A stretch of DNA of 64,000 bases from Verrucomicrobiaceae bacterium. GTDB lineage: Bacteria; Verrucomicrobiota; Verrucomicrobiia; Verrucomicrobiales; Verrucomicrobiaceae. The DNA is taken from NCBI GenBank assembly GCA_015075365.1, contig JABTUN010000001.1, forward strand, positions 2,604,001 to 2,668,000. Direction: 5' to 3'. The position numbers and the translations under genes are program-made. Within the stretch, counting starts at the first letter, position 1, and each line of letters starts with the position of its first letter. The notes under the pieces are model-generated. The model was given only the letters and a program-made list of their open reading frames with translations, was not told where the DNA came from and did not search any database. This document shows positions 16,781 through 25,243 of the stretch, one piece after another.

Positions 16781-18094
16781 TCATTCCGGCCGTTTCCACA
16801 GCGGCTTGTCCGCGCCGGTCTTTTCCAAGGGCGAGGTGCCGTCGGGAATGTCCGTCCGCAGGGGAATGCCCTCCGGCGTGAAGGCCGGGGCTGTGTCCTC
16901 GACGACGAGGCCAAAGGGTCGGCGTTCTTCCGCAGTGGCGGGGGTGTCCTCCTCACGCCAGACGCGCGTGTTGGCGGTCTCCTGCTGGCGCGGCAGGCGC
17001 ACTTGCTGCGTGGGCCTCAGAGTGCCCTGCTGGCGCAGCACCTCGGTCGTGCGCCGGGCGAAATCCTCCGCCTCATGCTTGGGGACGACGGCAGGCGCGG
17101 GAGGAGAGGGAGCGCTCATGGCTGGAGATCTGGCAGCATCTGGAGCAGGCGTGCCGGATGAGCGCGCGTGCTGGATCTGGCGCTCTGTCACGAGCGAGCG
17201 GGATTGCGCGATCAAACCGGTGCGCTTCACCGCCGGGCGCACGAAAGCAGGCCGCTCGTCCGCCACGTCGGATGTCGTGACTGCCGCAGGCGTGCTCATC
17301 GTGCCCAAGGCCGTCGTAGGCGGTGTGTTCCTGGCGCTCTCTACTCTTGCAGCACTTTCGGCAGGACCGCCGCTGGCCGGGCGTGGCATCGCGGACGCGG
17401 CTTCACCAGGAGCGGCCGCTTGGGGAGGAGCCGTTCCGCGCAGGTCGTTGCTCGCCACGTTCGCCGACTGGCCGCCGGGGGCGCGATTTGGCTGCGGAGC
17501 CGTTTGTCCGCCGGAAACGGGCCTTTTGGGCGATGCGCCGGTTCTTTCCGGCACCGAGTCCGGTGTGGAGGCCGCAGGCACTGCCGCCACCCCTGCTGGA
17601 GAGATGCCCGGATTCGCCGTTGTCGGTGCCGGGGGCGTTCCAGCGCTTTTTTCAGGCGTTGAGCTTGTGTTGGTGGCGATGGTGCCGCCCGCTGTGGTGT
17701 TGGGGGTGCCGCCAGCCGGGGGATGGGTGGGCGTTCCGCCAGCAGACGGATTGGCAGCGGGATTGTCACCCGTCACGACTGAGGAAACCGGCGCGGAGGC
17801 TGGGCCTGCATCGGCCGGTGGATGGCCGCTGTCACCAGGCACAGCCACACTCCCGCCCGGCGCGTTGAGAAACCAGTCATCAGGTGCCACACTGCCTTCC
17901 ACGAGCAGGTCCGGGCCGTCTTGCAGCACTCCGACCGCGGTGTCCGGTTCCTTGTCTTTTTCGGGCGCGGTCTTTTTCCCACCGGAGACAAAGGCGAAGG
18001 TCATGACGAGCAGGAGCGCCGCCGCGCCTCCGAAAGCGATGAGCTTGCGGCGGCTGGTGTCGGGCGGCAGAGCGGATGGGATCGGATCGGGCAT
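16781..18094 (-). CDS. Hypothetical membrane-anchored Pro/Ala/Thr-rich protein
   Basis: The predicted 437-residue protein starts MPDPIPSALPPDTSRRKL and has one transmembrane helix at about residues 17-36 (LIAFGGAAALLLVMTFAFVS). The rest is low-complexity, rich in Pro, Ala, Thr and Gly, with no recognisable fold until a more ordered Gln/Arg/Glu-rich end that closes with GTSPLEKTGADKPLWKRPE. The frame remains open far upstream, but those residues are antisense to the gene at 18206, so I cut the start here. It converges with the kinase at 15098-16765, with a 15-bp gap. It may be a stalk or spacer protein, or a phosphorylation target with many Ser/Thr sites. A long plus-strand frame over the same bases is judged an artefact because it lacks a hydrophobic core. 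Confidence 0.7.
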   Translation of the reverse strand: MPDPIPSALPPDTSRRKLIAFGGAAALLLVMTFAFVSGGKKTAPEKDKEPDTAVGVLQDGPDLLVEGSVAPDDWFLNAPGGSVAVPGDSGHPPADAGPASAPVSSVVTGDNPAANPSAGGTPTHPPAGGTPNTTAGGTIATNTSSTPEKSAGTPPAPTTANPGISPAGVAAVPAASTPDSVPERTGASPKRPVSGGQTAPQPNRAPGGQSANVASNDLRGTAPPQAAAPGEAASAMPRPASGGPAESAARVESARNTPPTTALGTMSTPAAVTTSDVADERPAFVRPAVKRTGLIAQSRSLVTERQIQHARSSGTPAPDAARSPAMSAPSPPAPAVVPKHEAEDFARRTTEVLRQQGTLRPTQQVRLPRQQETANTRVWREEDTPATAEERRPFGLVVEDTAPAFTPEGIPLRTDIPDGTSPLEKTGADKPLWKRPE

Positions 18095-18205
18095 GGCAGG
18101 CGGGCGGTGGCTGGGTGATGGTCGTGGATTCCCGATGAAAAGACAAGCCGCGCGATTTTTTCCGGTCTTGCGGTATTCCAGTGCTCCTCCTAAGATCGCC
18201 TCCGC

Positions 18206-19285
18206 ATGAGCACGGAACGCCCTGAAAAGCCCCAAAGCGCCCTCCACTGGCTGGAACTCAAAACAGCGTGGGAGGCCTGGCAGGCCGGCGGGCGGATGCC
18301 GCCGCTGAGTGCGGAGGCGGGCTCCTACTTTGAGGCGCTCTCGCTCCAATGCATCAACAGCACGCTCAAGACACTCGCCAGCGCCTTTCCGAACGTGCCG
18401 CCCATGCGCGATGGGAAGGAGGCGTGGTCGCATGTGTTTCGCGAGCTGGTGCAGGAGCGCCCGCTGGCCGCGCGGCGCGTCATTGATGACATTTTCATCC
18501 GCGCCCGTGAAAAGGCCTGCCTTCCGGAGGGACTCAGTCCGCTGGACGAGCTGAATTACCTCATCGGCTGGATCATCAACCAATTCCAGATGCGCGTGCG
18601 CGATGTCGCCCGCGCTTACGCCGTGGAGCATGGCACGCAGAGCCTGGCTGGTGTGACGGAATCCTTCAACAAACCGCTGGCCGGTGGTGACGGGCAGGTC
18701 ACCATGCTCGACATCCTGGCCTTCATGGATCCAAACTGGGCCACCGCGCTGGAGCGCGAAGAGCTGCGCACGCTCGGCCACGGTGTGGTGGAGGCTTTTT
18801 TTCCCGGCGTGCGCACCGCCTTCAAGCTGCGCCTCTACCTCCGCATGCTGCGCGATCAGCGGGATGTCATCATCTCCGTCGCCAACAAGATCGTCCTCGC
18901 CCTCGCCGGGGTGCAAAAGGCCGTCTTTGCCGATGGCATCACCAAGGTGCTCGAAAAGCTCACCGCCGCGGCCGCGGGCAGCCCGGCCTACCAGGAACTG
19001 GACCGCGAGGCGCGCTTGTACTTTCTGGGCTACACCGCCATGTCGCTGGCGGACCGCACGGAGATGTGGACCCACCTGGGCGAGTGTGTGCGCGAGTTCC
19101 TCGCCCAAAACGAAAAAGCATCTGCCAAGGACCGCGTCGATCCCGCCCTGCTCATCACCCGGATGGAAGACTTTGCCACCCTGCTGCGCGACGAGATGCA
19201 GAAAAAAGGCGCGTTGCTGTCGGAAAACGAGCTCGATCCACTCTTTCAAGCCATAGCCACGGCGCGTCAGCAGCATGCTGCGTGA
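18206..19285 (+). CDS. Divergent sigma-70-like protein (inferred) of unknown function
   Basis: The predicted 359-residue, largely alpha-helical soluble protein starts MSTERPEKPQSALHW. I do not recognise a close family. The motif order nevertheless resembles sigma-70: residues about 85-150 (RVIDDIFIRAREKA, then LNYLIGWIINQFQMRVRDVARAYA) parallel region 2, and residues about 160-270 (GGDGQVTMLDILAFMDPN, ALEREELRTLGHGVVEAFF, LRLYLRMLRDQRDVIISVAN) parallel the segment leading into the region 4 helix-turn-helix. The C-terminal extension (270-359) is helical with unknown relatives. The next gene follows after 23 bp, so the two are probably co-transcribed. If the reading is right, this could be the transcriptional output or a protein-interaction derivative of a sigma factor. 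Existence of the gene is secure; the assignment is tentative. Confidence 0.8.
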   Translation: MSTERPEKPQSALHWLELKTAWEAWQAGGRMPPLSAEAGSYFEALSLQCINSTLKTLASAFPNVPPMRDGKEAWSHVFRELVQERPLAARRVIDDIFIRAREKACLPEGLSPLDELNYLIGWIINQFQMRVRDVARAYAVEHGTQSLAGVTESFNKPLAGGDGQVTMLDILAFMDPNWATALEREELRTLGHGVVEAFFPGVRTAFKLRLYLRMLRDQRDVIISVANKIVLALAGVQKAVFADGITKVLEKLTAAAAGSPAYQELDREARLYFLGYTAMSLADRTEMWTHLGECVREFLAQNEKASAKDRVDPALLITRMEDFATLLRDEMQKKGALLSENELDPLFQAIATARQQHAA

Positions 19286-19308
19286 CCGCCGGGCAACAAC
19301 CCCATGAC

Positions 19309-20022
19309 ATGAACACCTCCCCACGCCTGCGCTCCTGGGCCGCCCAATGGACGGCCAGCCGGCTTCTTTCCGATTCGCCCCTGCCGCCGCCGGAGCCTCC
19401 TGCCCCCGGGCCTGGCACCTCCCCCGGCCACACCTTTGCCGTGGGCGCCCCTGGCGGCTTCGCCGGCAGCCTCCTGGCACGGTTACACGCCGCCGTCACG
19501 CCTGATGACGCGCAAAAGGCGGAGCGCAGCGGTGCTTTCACCGTCAGCGCCGCCGGTCGGCGAATGCCGCGTGTGCCCATCGTCCGCGGCCAGATCCGCC
19601 AGCTCAATCCGGAGCTCAATCCCACGTGGAGCCGCAGCGTCATCGTCCTGATCCTCCGTGTGGACGACGCGGAGGCCAGGGCGTTGGCGGTCCCTTTTGG
19701 CGAATTCACCGAACCTGCCTTTGAGGGGGAACTGGCCACAGGTCTCAGGGACCAAAGCATGGCCGTTCTTTGCGTCTGGAACGCCTCCTGGGTGCCCTTT
19801 GACAGGCTCAGCCGCAGTTGGTGGCTTACCGACGCGTTTGACGACCTCCTCCACGAGGCCGCAGCCCTTTACGATGCCCGCGCCCGGCGCGCACCCGTCC
19901 CCGCCGCGCTTCAGGACCGCACAGGACCGCCCATCCTCCACCCGCTCGATCCCCGGCACGATTACCTCGATGTTGAGGCCGGTTTGCTGGAGGAATTGGA
20001 GGACACATTCGAGCCGTCCTAG
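19309..20022 (+). CDS. Hypothetical soluble protein
   Basis: The 237-residue protein starts MNTSPRLRSWAAQW, 23 bp after the sigma-like gene. The N-terminal 60 residues are Pro-rich. The core (about 85-175) contains RGQIRQLNPELNP, SVIVLILRVDD, ALAVPFGEFTEPAF, ELATGL and MAVLCVWNASWVPFDRL. That pattern of short strands is loosely like MazF/SH3-type beta barrels, but I would not assign it. The acidic C-terminus reads DYLDVEAGLLEELEDTFEPS. There is no signal peptide or transmembrane helix. Tight spacing suggests a functional pair with the upstream protein; an anti-sigma or regulator role is possible but is only inference. Confidence 0.75.
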   Translation: MNTSPRLRSWAAQWTASRLLSDSPLPPPEPPAPGPGTSPGHTFAVGAPGGFAGSLLARLHAAVTPDDAQKAERSGAFTVSAAGRRMPRVPIVRGQIRQLNPELNPTWSRSVIVLILRVDDAEARALAVPFGEFTEPAFEGELATGLRDQSMAVLCVWNASWVPFDRLSRSWWLTDAFDDLLHEAAALYDARARRAPVPAALQDRTGPPILHPLDPRHDYLDVEAGLLEELEDTFEPS

Positions 20023-20071
20023 CTTCCACCTCCATGAAGTGAGCATTGCGCGTCATTCATCCTTCACGGCC

Positions 20072-21490
20072 ATGAGAATCATGCTTCCTGCCTCTCGCTT
20101 CCTGCTGCGCACGCTCTGCACAGTGTTTCTGGCCTTCAACGCCCTGGCGGCGGAGCGCACGGCCCTTGTCATCGGCAACAACGCCTATCCCGGGGACGGG
20201 CGGCTCGAAAACCCGGCGCGGGACGCCCGTGCCGTGGGCGCGGTGCTCCAGCAGGCGGGCTTCGAGGTCCTGTCCGTCGTTGATGCCACTGTGGAAACCT
20301 TTTACGAAAGCCTGGAGCGCCTGAAGCAGCGCGCGGCAGGTGGGAAGATCGGCCTCATCTTTTATGCCGGCCACGGCGTCGAGGTGGACGGGAAAAACTA
20401 CCTGCTCCCCGTCGATGCGGAGCTGGAAACCTCCGCCCAACTCCGCACCCAGGCTGTCGCGCTCGACACCGTGCTCGGCGATCTGAAATCCGCCCGCTGC
20501 GCGGCCAGCCTCGTCATCCTCGACTGCTGCCGGAACAACCCGCTGCGCACGCGGAGCTGGATGCGCAGCCGCAGCATCGGCGGCGGGCTCGCGGAGCTCG
20601 GCGATGCCGCGCTGCCGGAGTCCACGATGGTCATGTTTTCCGCCGGTCCCGGCCAGCAGGCGCTCGACGGCACCGGAGAAAACAGCCCCTTCACCGCTGC
20701 TCTGGTGAAGCACATGCAGCAGCCGGGGCTGAGCTTGTTTGATGCCTTCATCCAAACAAGCGATGATGTCTCCAGCCTCACGCAGAAGCGCCAGGAGCCC
20801 TGGGTGAAGTTTGACGGTGCCGGGCGTGTGTTTCGCGAGTTCTCCTTCAATTCAGGAACTGCCGCCGCTACGAAAACCATCCCCGTGATGCCTCCTGCCG
20901 CCACACCCCCACCCGTCAAGCCCGCGGTCGCCGCGCCAAAGCCTGTCGAGTGGTCCAAAGGCAGTCTCAAAGCCTCGCTGGAATCCTTCACGCTGCATTC
21001 TCCCACCCGGGCCACCGCCGTGGTGAAGCTGGCCAACACCTCTCCTGACAAGCATTTCAAACTGGCCTTCGATTGGCAGAATCCGGCTGGCTATTCGCCC
21101 AACCCGCCGCCCGGTTCCACACTCAACACGGCAGCAGGCGCGGCACTGCCCTGCATAGGCAGCAACGGCATCACGCCGCTCACCTACCTCGAAGCCAACC
21201 AGGGCCGGGGCGTGCTGGGCACCCCCGAAGATGTCATCGCCCAAGCTGACGATCTCGGTCCCAATGACGAGATGACGCTGACACTGAACTACGGCCTCGC
21301 CTCGGAGCAGCGCGGGTTCGGCCTCAGCACAGATCGCGACCAAAAACCCGCGTCCAGCGACCAACCTCCTGCGAATGCCAGGCATCGCCTCACCATCGGC
21401 CTCTGGCAGGCCGAGGTGAAAGGCGGATCCTTTGGCCGTCCCGCCCGCGTCAGCATCCAGCTCAGCGACCTCCCGCAGTCCGCCCCCTAG
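20072..21490 (+). CDS. Secreted caspase-like (peptidase C14) protein
   Basis: The 472-residue protein has a signal peptide (FLLRTLCTVFLAFNALAAE). The caspase-fold domain starts immediately after it with ERTALVIGNNAY and includes ENPARDARAVGAVLQQAGF. The catalytic dyad is visible: H101 in FYAGHGVEVDG and C152 or C153 in VILDCCRNNP. FSAGPGQQALDG and SPFTAALVKHM complete the domain by about residue 235. The C-terminal half (about 290-472) is a Pro-rich linker followed by a beta-rich domain of unknown type. Caspase-like hydrolases cleave after specific residues; bacterial ones include regulated proteases and metacaspase relatives. The stop codon lies inside a palindromic repeat (21489-21622). It sits directly upstream of the SEDS/PBP genes, linking the protease with wall synthesis. 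Confidence 0.92.
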   Translation: MRIMLPASRFLLRTLCTVFLAFNALAAERTALVIGNNAYPGDGRLENPARDARAVGAVLQQAGFEVLSVVDATVETFYESLERLKQRAAGGKIGLIFYAGHGVEVDGKNYLLPVDAELETSAQLRTQAVALDTVLGDLKSARCAASLVILDCCRNNPLRTRSWMRSRSIGGGLAELGDAALPESTMVMFSAGPGQQALDGTGENSPFTAALVKHMQQPGLSLFDAFIQTSDDVSSLTQKRQEPWVKFDGAGRVFREFSFNSGTAAATKTIPVMPPAATPPPVKPAVAAPKPVEWSKGSLKASLESFTLHSPTRATAVVKLANTSPDKHFKLAFDWQNPAGYSPNPPPGSTLNTAAGAALPCIGSNGITPLTYLEANQGRGVLGTPEDVIAQADDLGPNDEMTLTLNYGLASEQRGFGLSTDRDQKPASSDQPPANARHRLTIGLWQAEVKGGSFGRPARVSIQLSDLPQSAP

Positions 21491-21622
21491 TGGTCCGCTC
21501 AGTCCCCTGTGCTGCGTTGCGCAGGCGCAAGGGGGGCGAAACCACAAAAGCCATCCGCAGTCCGCACGATGCGCTCGATTCTCTTTCTTCGCACCTTCCG
21601 CTCAGGGAACTGAGAGGACCAC
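21489..21622. repeat. Inverted pair of palindromic repeats (copies 3 and 4), BIME/MITE-like
   Basis: The left end, AGTGGTCCGCTCAG-TCCC-CTG (21489-21509), is mirrored by the right end, CTTCCGCTCAG-GGAA-CTGAGAGGACCACA (about 21595-21622). Each end is itself a copy of the palindrome found at 393-424 and 3256-3287. The first base of the left end falls in the TAG stop of the caspase gene. About 85 bp of unrelated sequence lies between. It occupies most of the gap before the SEDS gene. Confidence 0.6.
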
Positions 21623-21711
21623 ATTTTTTCCACGAGCACCGGAAATTCCCCAGCGCCCGCTCTTTCCCCTCTGGCCTTTCTTTTGCTGTCTTTCTACACT
21701 CGCGCTCTCCC

Positions 21712-24700
21712 ATGCCCACGTTCACGATTTTTTATCTCGTTCCTGCCGGAGCCTTCCTCGCCATGGCTTTTCTTTGGTATGTGGGCGGGAAGCTGCCGCG
21801 GTTCTTTGCGGTGCTGCCGGTGGCGGCGTGTTATGCGGCGACAGCGTTGCTGCTCTTCTGCGGCGGGATGTGCCACCGGGTGGCGCACGTGAAGCTCAGC
21901 GGCCTTGAGATGGATCTGGCGGATCGCACGGGCAAGGAACGCGTGATTTCCCTCGGCGGCGCGGCGAACGGGCAGCGGTCGCTCGATGACATCGAGATTC
22001 CCGGACTGCCGCCGGAGGCGCTGAAGCTGGCCCTCGTCGGCGATGAACTCAAAATCGCGCCGGGACCGGGTTATCAGCGCGGCATCCTCGTGCGCAGCGG
22101 CGGGAAGCTGGTCCCGCTGGAGGCGGGCGGTGTGCCAAGGCTCGTGCCGCTCACCAAAGGCGATCAAATCACGATTCCCGGCACGGAAGGCGGCGAGGTC
22201 ATCGCCCAATGGCGTCTGGGCAAGGAACGCATGGAACTCGATGTGACCGCCACGCCGCGCTGGATCGGCGCCAGCGGCACCGGCACGGCCAAACTGCCCG
22301 CGATGCCGCCGCAGGTGCTGGGATTGAAGCTGGACGGCGGCGCTCTCGTGCTGGCGCGCGGCCCGGGATGGAGCGCGGATCTCGGCGTGCTGGTGAACGG
22401 CATCCGCATCTCTTTTGGCAACACGCCGGAACTGCGCGTGCCCTGGCGTCCCGGCCTGACCACGCTGGCGCTGGTGAAGGCGGAGCCGCTGGCCGGTGTG
22501 ATCACCTTTGATGAATCCTCCGCGCCGCTGCGCACCACGGCCTCGCTGGCATGGAAGTCCGTGCTGGAGCAGCCGCAGGCCTTCCCTTTCGAGATGGAGG
22601 CCGGGCGGGCGTATCACGTGGGTGGATCACTGGAGGATCATGTGGTGATCAAAGGCCTGCCCGCGGGTGCGATGACGCTGAATGTCTCCACCGACGGCAA
22701 GCTCACGCTCGAACTCACCGATGACGGCATCGAGGCGCAAAAGGAAGGCCGCATCCAGGGCGCGTATCCGCAGACCGGCGAAGTGAACAAGCCGCTGAGC
22801 GTGGGTGATGCCAGCGTGCCGTATGCGGGAAGTTTTCATCTCCTCGGCCCCGTTTCCTCCGCCGCGCCCGCCGCCCCGGCTGGCAACGAAGCCTCTGAAG
22901 GCGACATCAATGCCCCCACGACCGCCAGCGCGCCGCCGCTGCGCTGGCGCTGTGCGTGGCAGCCGGCCATTCAAACGCAGTGGAAGCTCCCCAACCGCAC
23001 GATCAGCCTGCCGCTGGCCGATGTGCCGGTGGACCTCTTCACCCGCCGGCTGTGGACGCAGCGCGTGTTTCCGCTCGCCAGCATGTCCGCGCGCGAGGGC
23101 AGTCTGCGCAGCGTGATCGCCTACACGCCGGATCACGACGCCCTGGTGAATGGCGCGAGCCTGCTCCAGCTCGAACCTGCCCTCACGCTCACGCGCGGAG
23201 GCAAGGTGCTGGCAGCCGACACCGCGGAGATTGGCGTGTTGAAGAAAAACGCCACCTTCGAGATTCTGCAGGTGCTGGCGGAGACGCAGGGGGACCGCAT
23301 CGCCAGCAGCCTGGGCAACGCGCTGCATCCGGCAGGCGTGCATGAAGCGCAGCGCGTCACCGTGCGGCGGCGTTTTGCCCGCGTGGCGGTCGAGGTCGAG
23401 GAACGCGGCAAAAAGGAGATTCCGGTGCTGCGTGTCGAATTCGAGAAGCCGATGACGCGCTCCGTCTCGATGTCCGACGTGAAGGAGGAGCTGGCCGCGC
23501 GCGAGGAGGAAGGGCTGGAGGGCGTGCGCTTCGGCCTCAATGATCGCAGCGGCTTCAGCGAGCTGCCCCATCAGGTGACCTTCCCGCTGCTCACGCGCGC
23601 CTTTGACGAGGCCAACGCGGATGTGGACATGCATTGGACGGAGTTCACCACGCAGGACGATTTCAAGCGCCAGACGCTGCGTTACGGCGAGCCGTTTGAG
23701 ATCGGCGGCTCGAACCGGCTGATGCTCGCGATCACCAAGGAGACGATTCCTTTCCTGCGCATCTTCTGGGTGGTCTTCGCCGGCTTCGTGGCCGCGATCG
23801 TGGCGTGGACGCAGGGCGTGTCGTTCTGGTGGATGGCGCTGCAGTTCGGCGTGTCATTCCTCACCTGCAATCGCGTGCTCTTTGGCCAGGCCGCGCTGGT
23901 GAATCCGCCGTTCAACCCCGAGGTGGTGAACACCGGCATGGTCGCGCTCATCGCCGCGCCGTTCCTGCTCGGCCTCGGCATGTTTTTGATCAAAGGACTG
24001 CTGCCCGGCCGCATCGAGCGCCGCATCCAGGGCTTCGAGCAGCGCGTGACCTACCGCTGGATCGGCGTCATCGCGCTCGGCTTCCTGCTCGCACGCGTGT
24101 TCCTTCTCGCAGGCATGGGCGCGAAGGAGGCGATATCGCTCGGCGGCTTCCGCGTGGCCTTGTCCGTGTTCTTTGTGCCCGCGTATCTCGTGCTCTTCGC
24201 CCAGGCCTGCCAGATCCTGTGGAAGGAAAAGGAGCTCTCAGGCGGCCTGCTGCCGCGTGTCGTCACGCGCTACGCCTTGATCACGCTGTGGCTCTTTGGC
24301 TGCCAGGCCATCACCGCGCTCATCACGAGCGATCTCGGCATGTTCCTCTACTTTGTGCCGATGGCGCTCGTGCTGGCCGCCGTGGGCCTCGGTGCGCTGT
24401 GGGAGGGCATCGTGCGCAGCCTGCGCGTGGACAAGTTCGAGCTGAAACGCGACAAACCCTGGCTCGCCAGCTTGGGCGGCGCGGCGCTGCTGCTGCCGCT
24501 GCTCATGATGGCGCTCGTCTTCGTGGCCCCAAAGGCGCTCATCAGCACGTGGCCGGGTCTGCTCGATGAAATGGCCAGCGACGAGGAACTCGTCACGGAC
24601 AGCACGCTGCTGCGCGTGCTTCAGTTCGCCGACGAGGACTACCTCATCAATCTCGGCACCGACACCGCCGAGCGCATCGCGCAGGACCACAAGATCATGG

Positions 24701-25167
24701 CGAACTACGCCCGCCGCGGTCTTTTCGGCGAGGGCTACCTCCAGGTCGATGTGCTCTCCGCCAAAGCGGTCACCGCGCTCAACGACAACGTCTCCGCCGT
24801 CTTCATCTTCGCCCAGTTTGGCGTCGTCGGCTCACTGGCGGTCATCACAGCCTATGTGGCCGTCATGCTCGGCGCGCTGGGCGCGCGGGAGAAGATGAAC
24901 TCGCTCACCGGCTGGCTGGCCTTGCTCGCCGGCATGTCCTTCGCGCTCGTCAGCATCTATATGATGGCCGCAAACTACGGCCTGCTGCCCTTCACCGGAC
25001 GCAACATGTACTTCCTCGGCCTCAACAGTTGGAGTGATATCGCCGAGAGCTTCGCCCTCGTCTTCCTCATCCTCCTCGGCATCGCCCGCGCCCGCTTCCG
25101 CGAGCAATCCTTCGAAAAACCCGCCTCCGAGGTGCTGGCGGACATCATCCAGGGGAATGAGAGCTGA
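21712..25167 (+). CDS. Giant SEDS-family (RodA/FtsW-like) protein with large extracytoplasmic FHA-like region
   Basis: The predicted 1151-residue protein has two N-terminal transmembrane helices (about 3-20 and 28-48), then about 630 residues of beta-rich sequence. This contains three or more FHA-like sandwiches (such as RVISLGGAANGQRSLDDIEI and AYHVGGSLEDHVVIKGLPAG) and probably lies outside the membrane. About ten further helices follow from residue 680. The C-terminal block (NYARRGLFGEGYLQ, LNDNVSAVFIFAQFGVVGS, YGLLPFTGRNMYFLGLNSWSD) aligns with the end of RodA/FtsW, where G(L/V)LPxTGxPLPFxSxGG is typical; the last part is diverged. SEDS proteins are peptidoglycan glycosyltransferases working with a class B PBP, and such a gene follows 76 bp downstream. 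Typical members have 370-420 residues, so the insert is exceptional. The start is the first ATG before the membrane helix; the frame opens earlier within the repeat. Confidence 0.9.
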   Translation: MPTFTIFYLVPAGAFLAMAFLWYVGGKLPRFFAVLPVAACYAATALLLFCGGMCHRVAHVKLSGLEMDLADRTGKERVISLGGAANGQRSLDDIEIPGLPPEALKLALVGDELKIAPGPGYQRGILVRSGGKLVPLEAGGVPRLVPLTKGDQITIPGTEGGEVIAQWRLGKERMELDVTATPRWIGASGTGTAKLPAMPPQVLGLKLDGGALVLARGPGWSADLGVLVNGIRISFGNTPELRVPWRPGLTTLALVKAEPLAGVITFDESSAPLRTTASLAWKSVLEQPQAFPFEMEAGRAYHVGGSLEDHVVIKGLPAGAMTLNVSTDGKLTLELTDDGIEAQKEGRIQGAYPQTGEVNKPLSVGDASVPYAGSFHLLGPVSSAAPAAPAGNEASEGDINAPTTASAPPLRWRCAWQPAIQTQWKLPNRTISLPLADVPVDLFTRRLWTQRVFPLASMSAREGSLRSVIAYTPDHDALVNGASLLQLEPALTLTRGGKVLAADTAEIGVLKKNATFEILQVLAETQGDRIASSLGNALHPAGVHEAQRVTVRRRFARVAVEVEERGKKEIPVLRVEFEKPMTRSVSMSDVKEELAAREEEGLEGVRFGLNDRSGFSELPHQVTFPLLTRAFDEANADVDMHWTEFTTQDDFKRQTLRYGEPFEIGGSNRLMLAITKETIPFLRIFWVVFAGFVAAIVAWTQGVSFWWMALQFGVSFLTCNRVLFGQAALVNPPFNPEVVNTGMVALIAAPFLLGLGMFLIKGLLPGRIERRIQGFEQRVTYRWIGVIALGFLLARVFLLAGMGAKEAISLGGFRVALSVFFVPAYLVLFAQACQILWKEKELSGGLLPRVVTRYALITLWLFGCQAITALITSDLGMFLYFVPMALVLAAVGLGALWEGIVRSLRVDKFELKRDKPWLASLGGAALLLPLLMMALVFVAPKALISTWPGLLDEMASDEELVTDSTLLRVLQFADEDYLINLGTDTAERIAQDHKIMANYARRGLFGEGYLQVDVLSAKAVTALNDNVSAVFIFAQFGVVGSLAVITAYVAVMLGALGAREKMNSLTGWLALLAGMSFALVSIYMMAANYGLLPFTGRNMYFLGLNSWSDIAESFALVFLILLGIARARFREQSFEKPASEVLADIIQGNES

Positions 25168-25243
25168 ATGATACTCCCACAACCGGAATTCCCGCCACCC
25201 AGGCTCTTTCAGTTTCGATCCCGCTTTCTCACCACTTACCGTC

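Noticed and set aside
16710..18209. Plus-strand frame of about 499 codons
   Set aside because: The minus strand has a defined start, a transmembrane helix and sensible Pro/Ala-rich linker composition; the plus frame reads as its shadow.
18095..19480. N-terminal extension of the minus-strand Pro-rich protein
   Set aside because: These residues are antisense to the sigma-like gene, which has normal composition and operon spacing.
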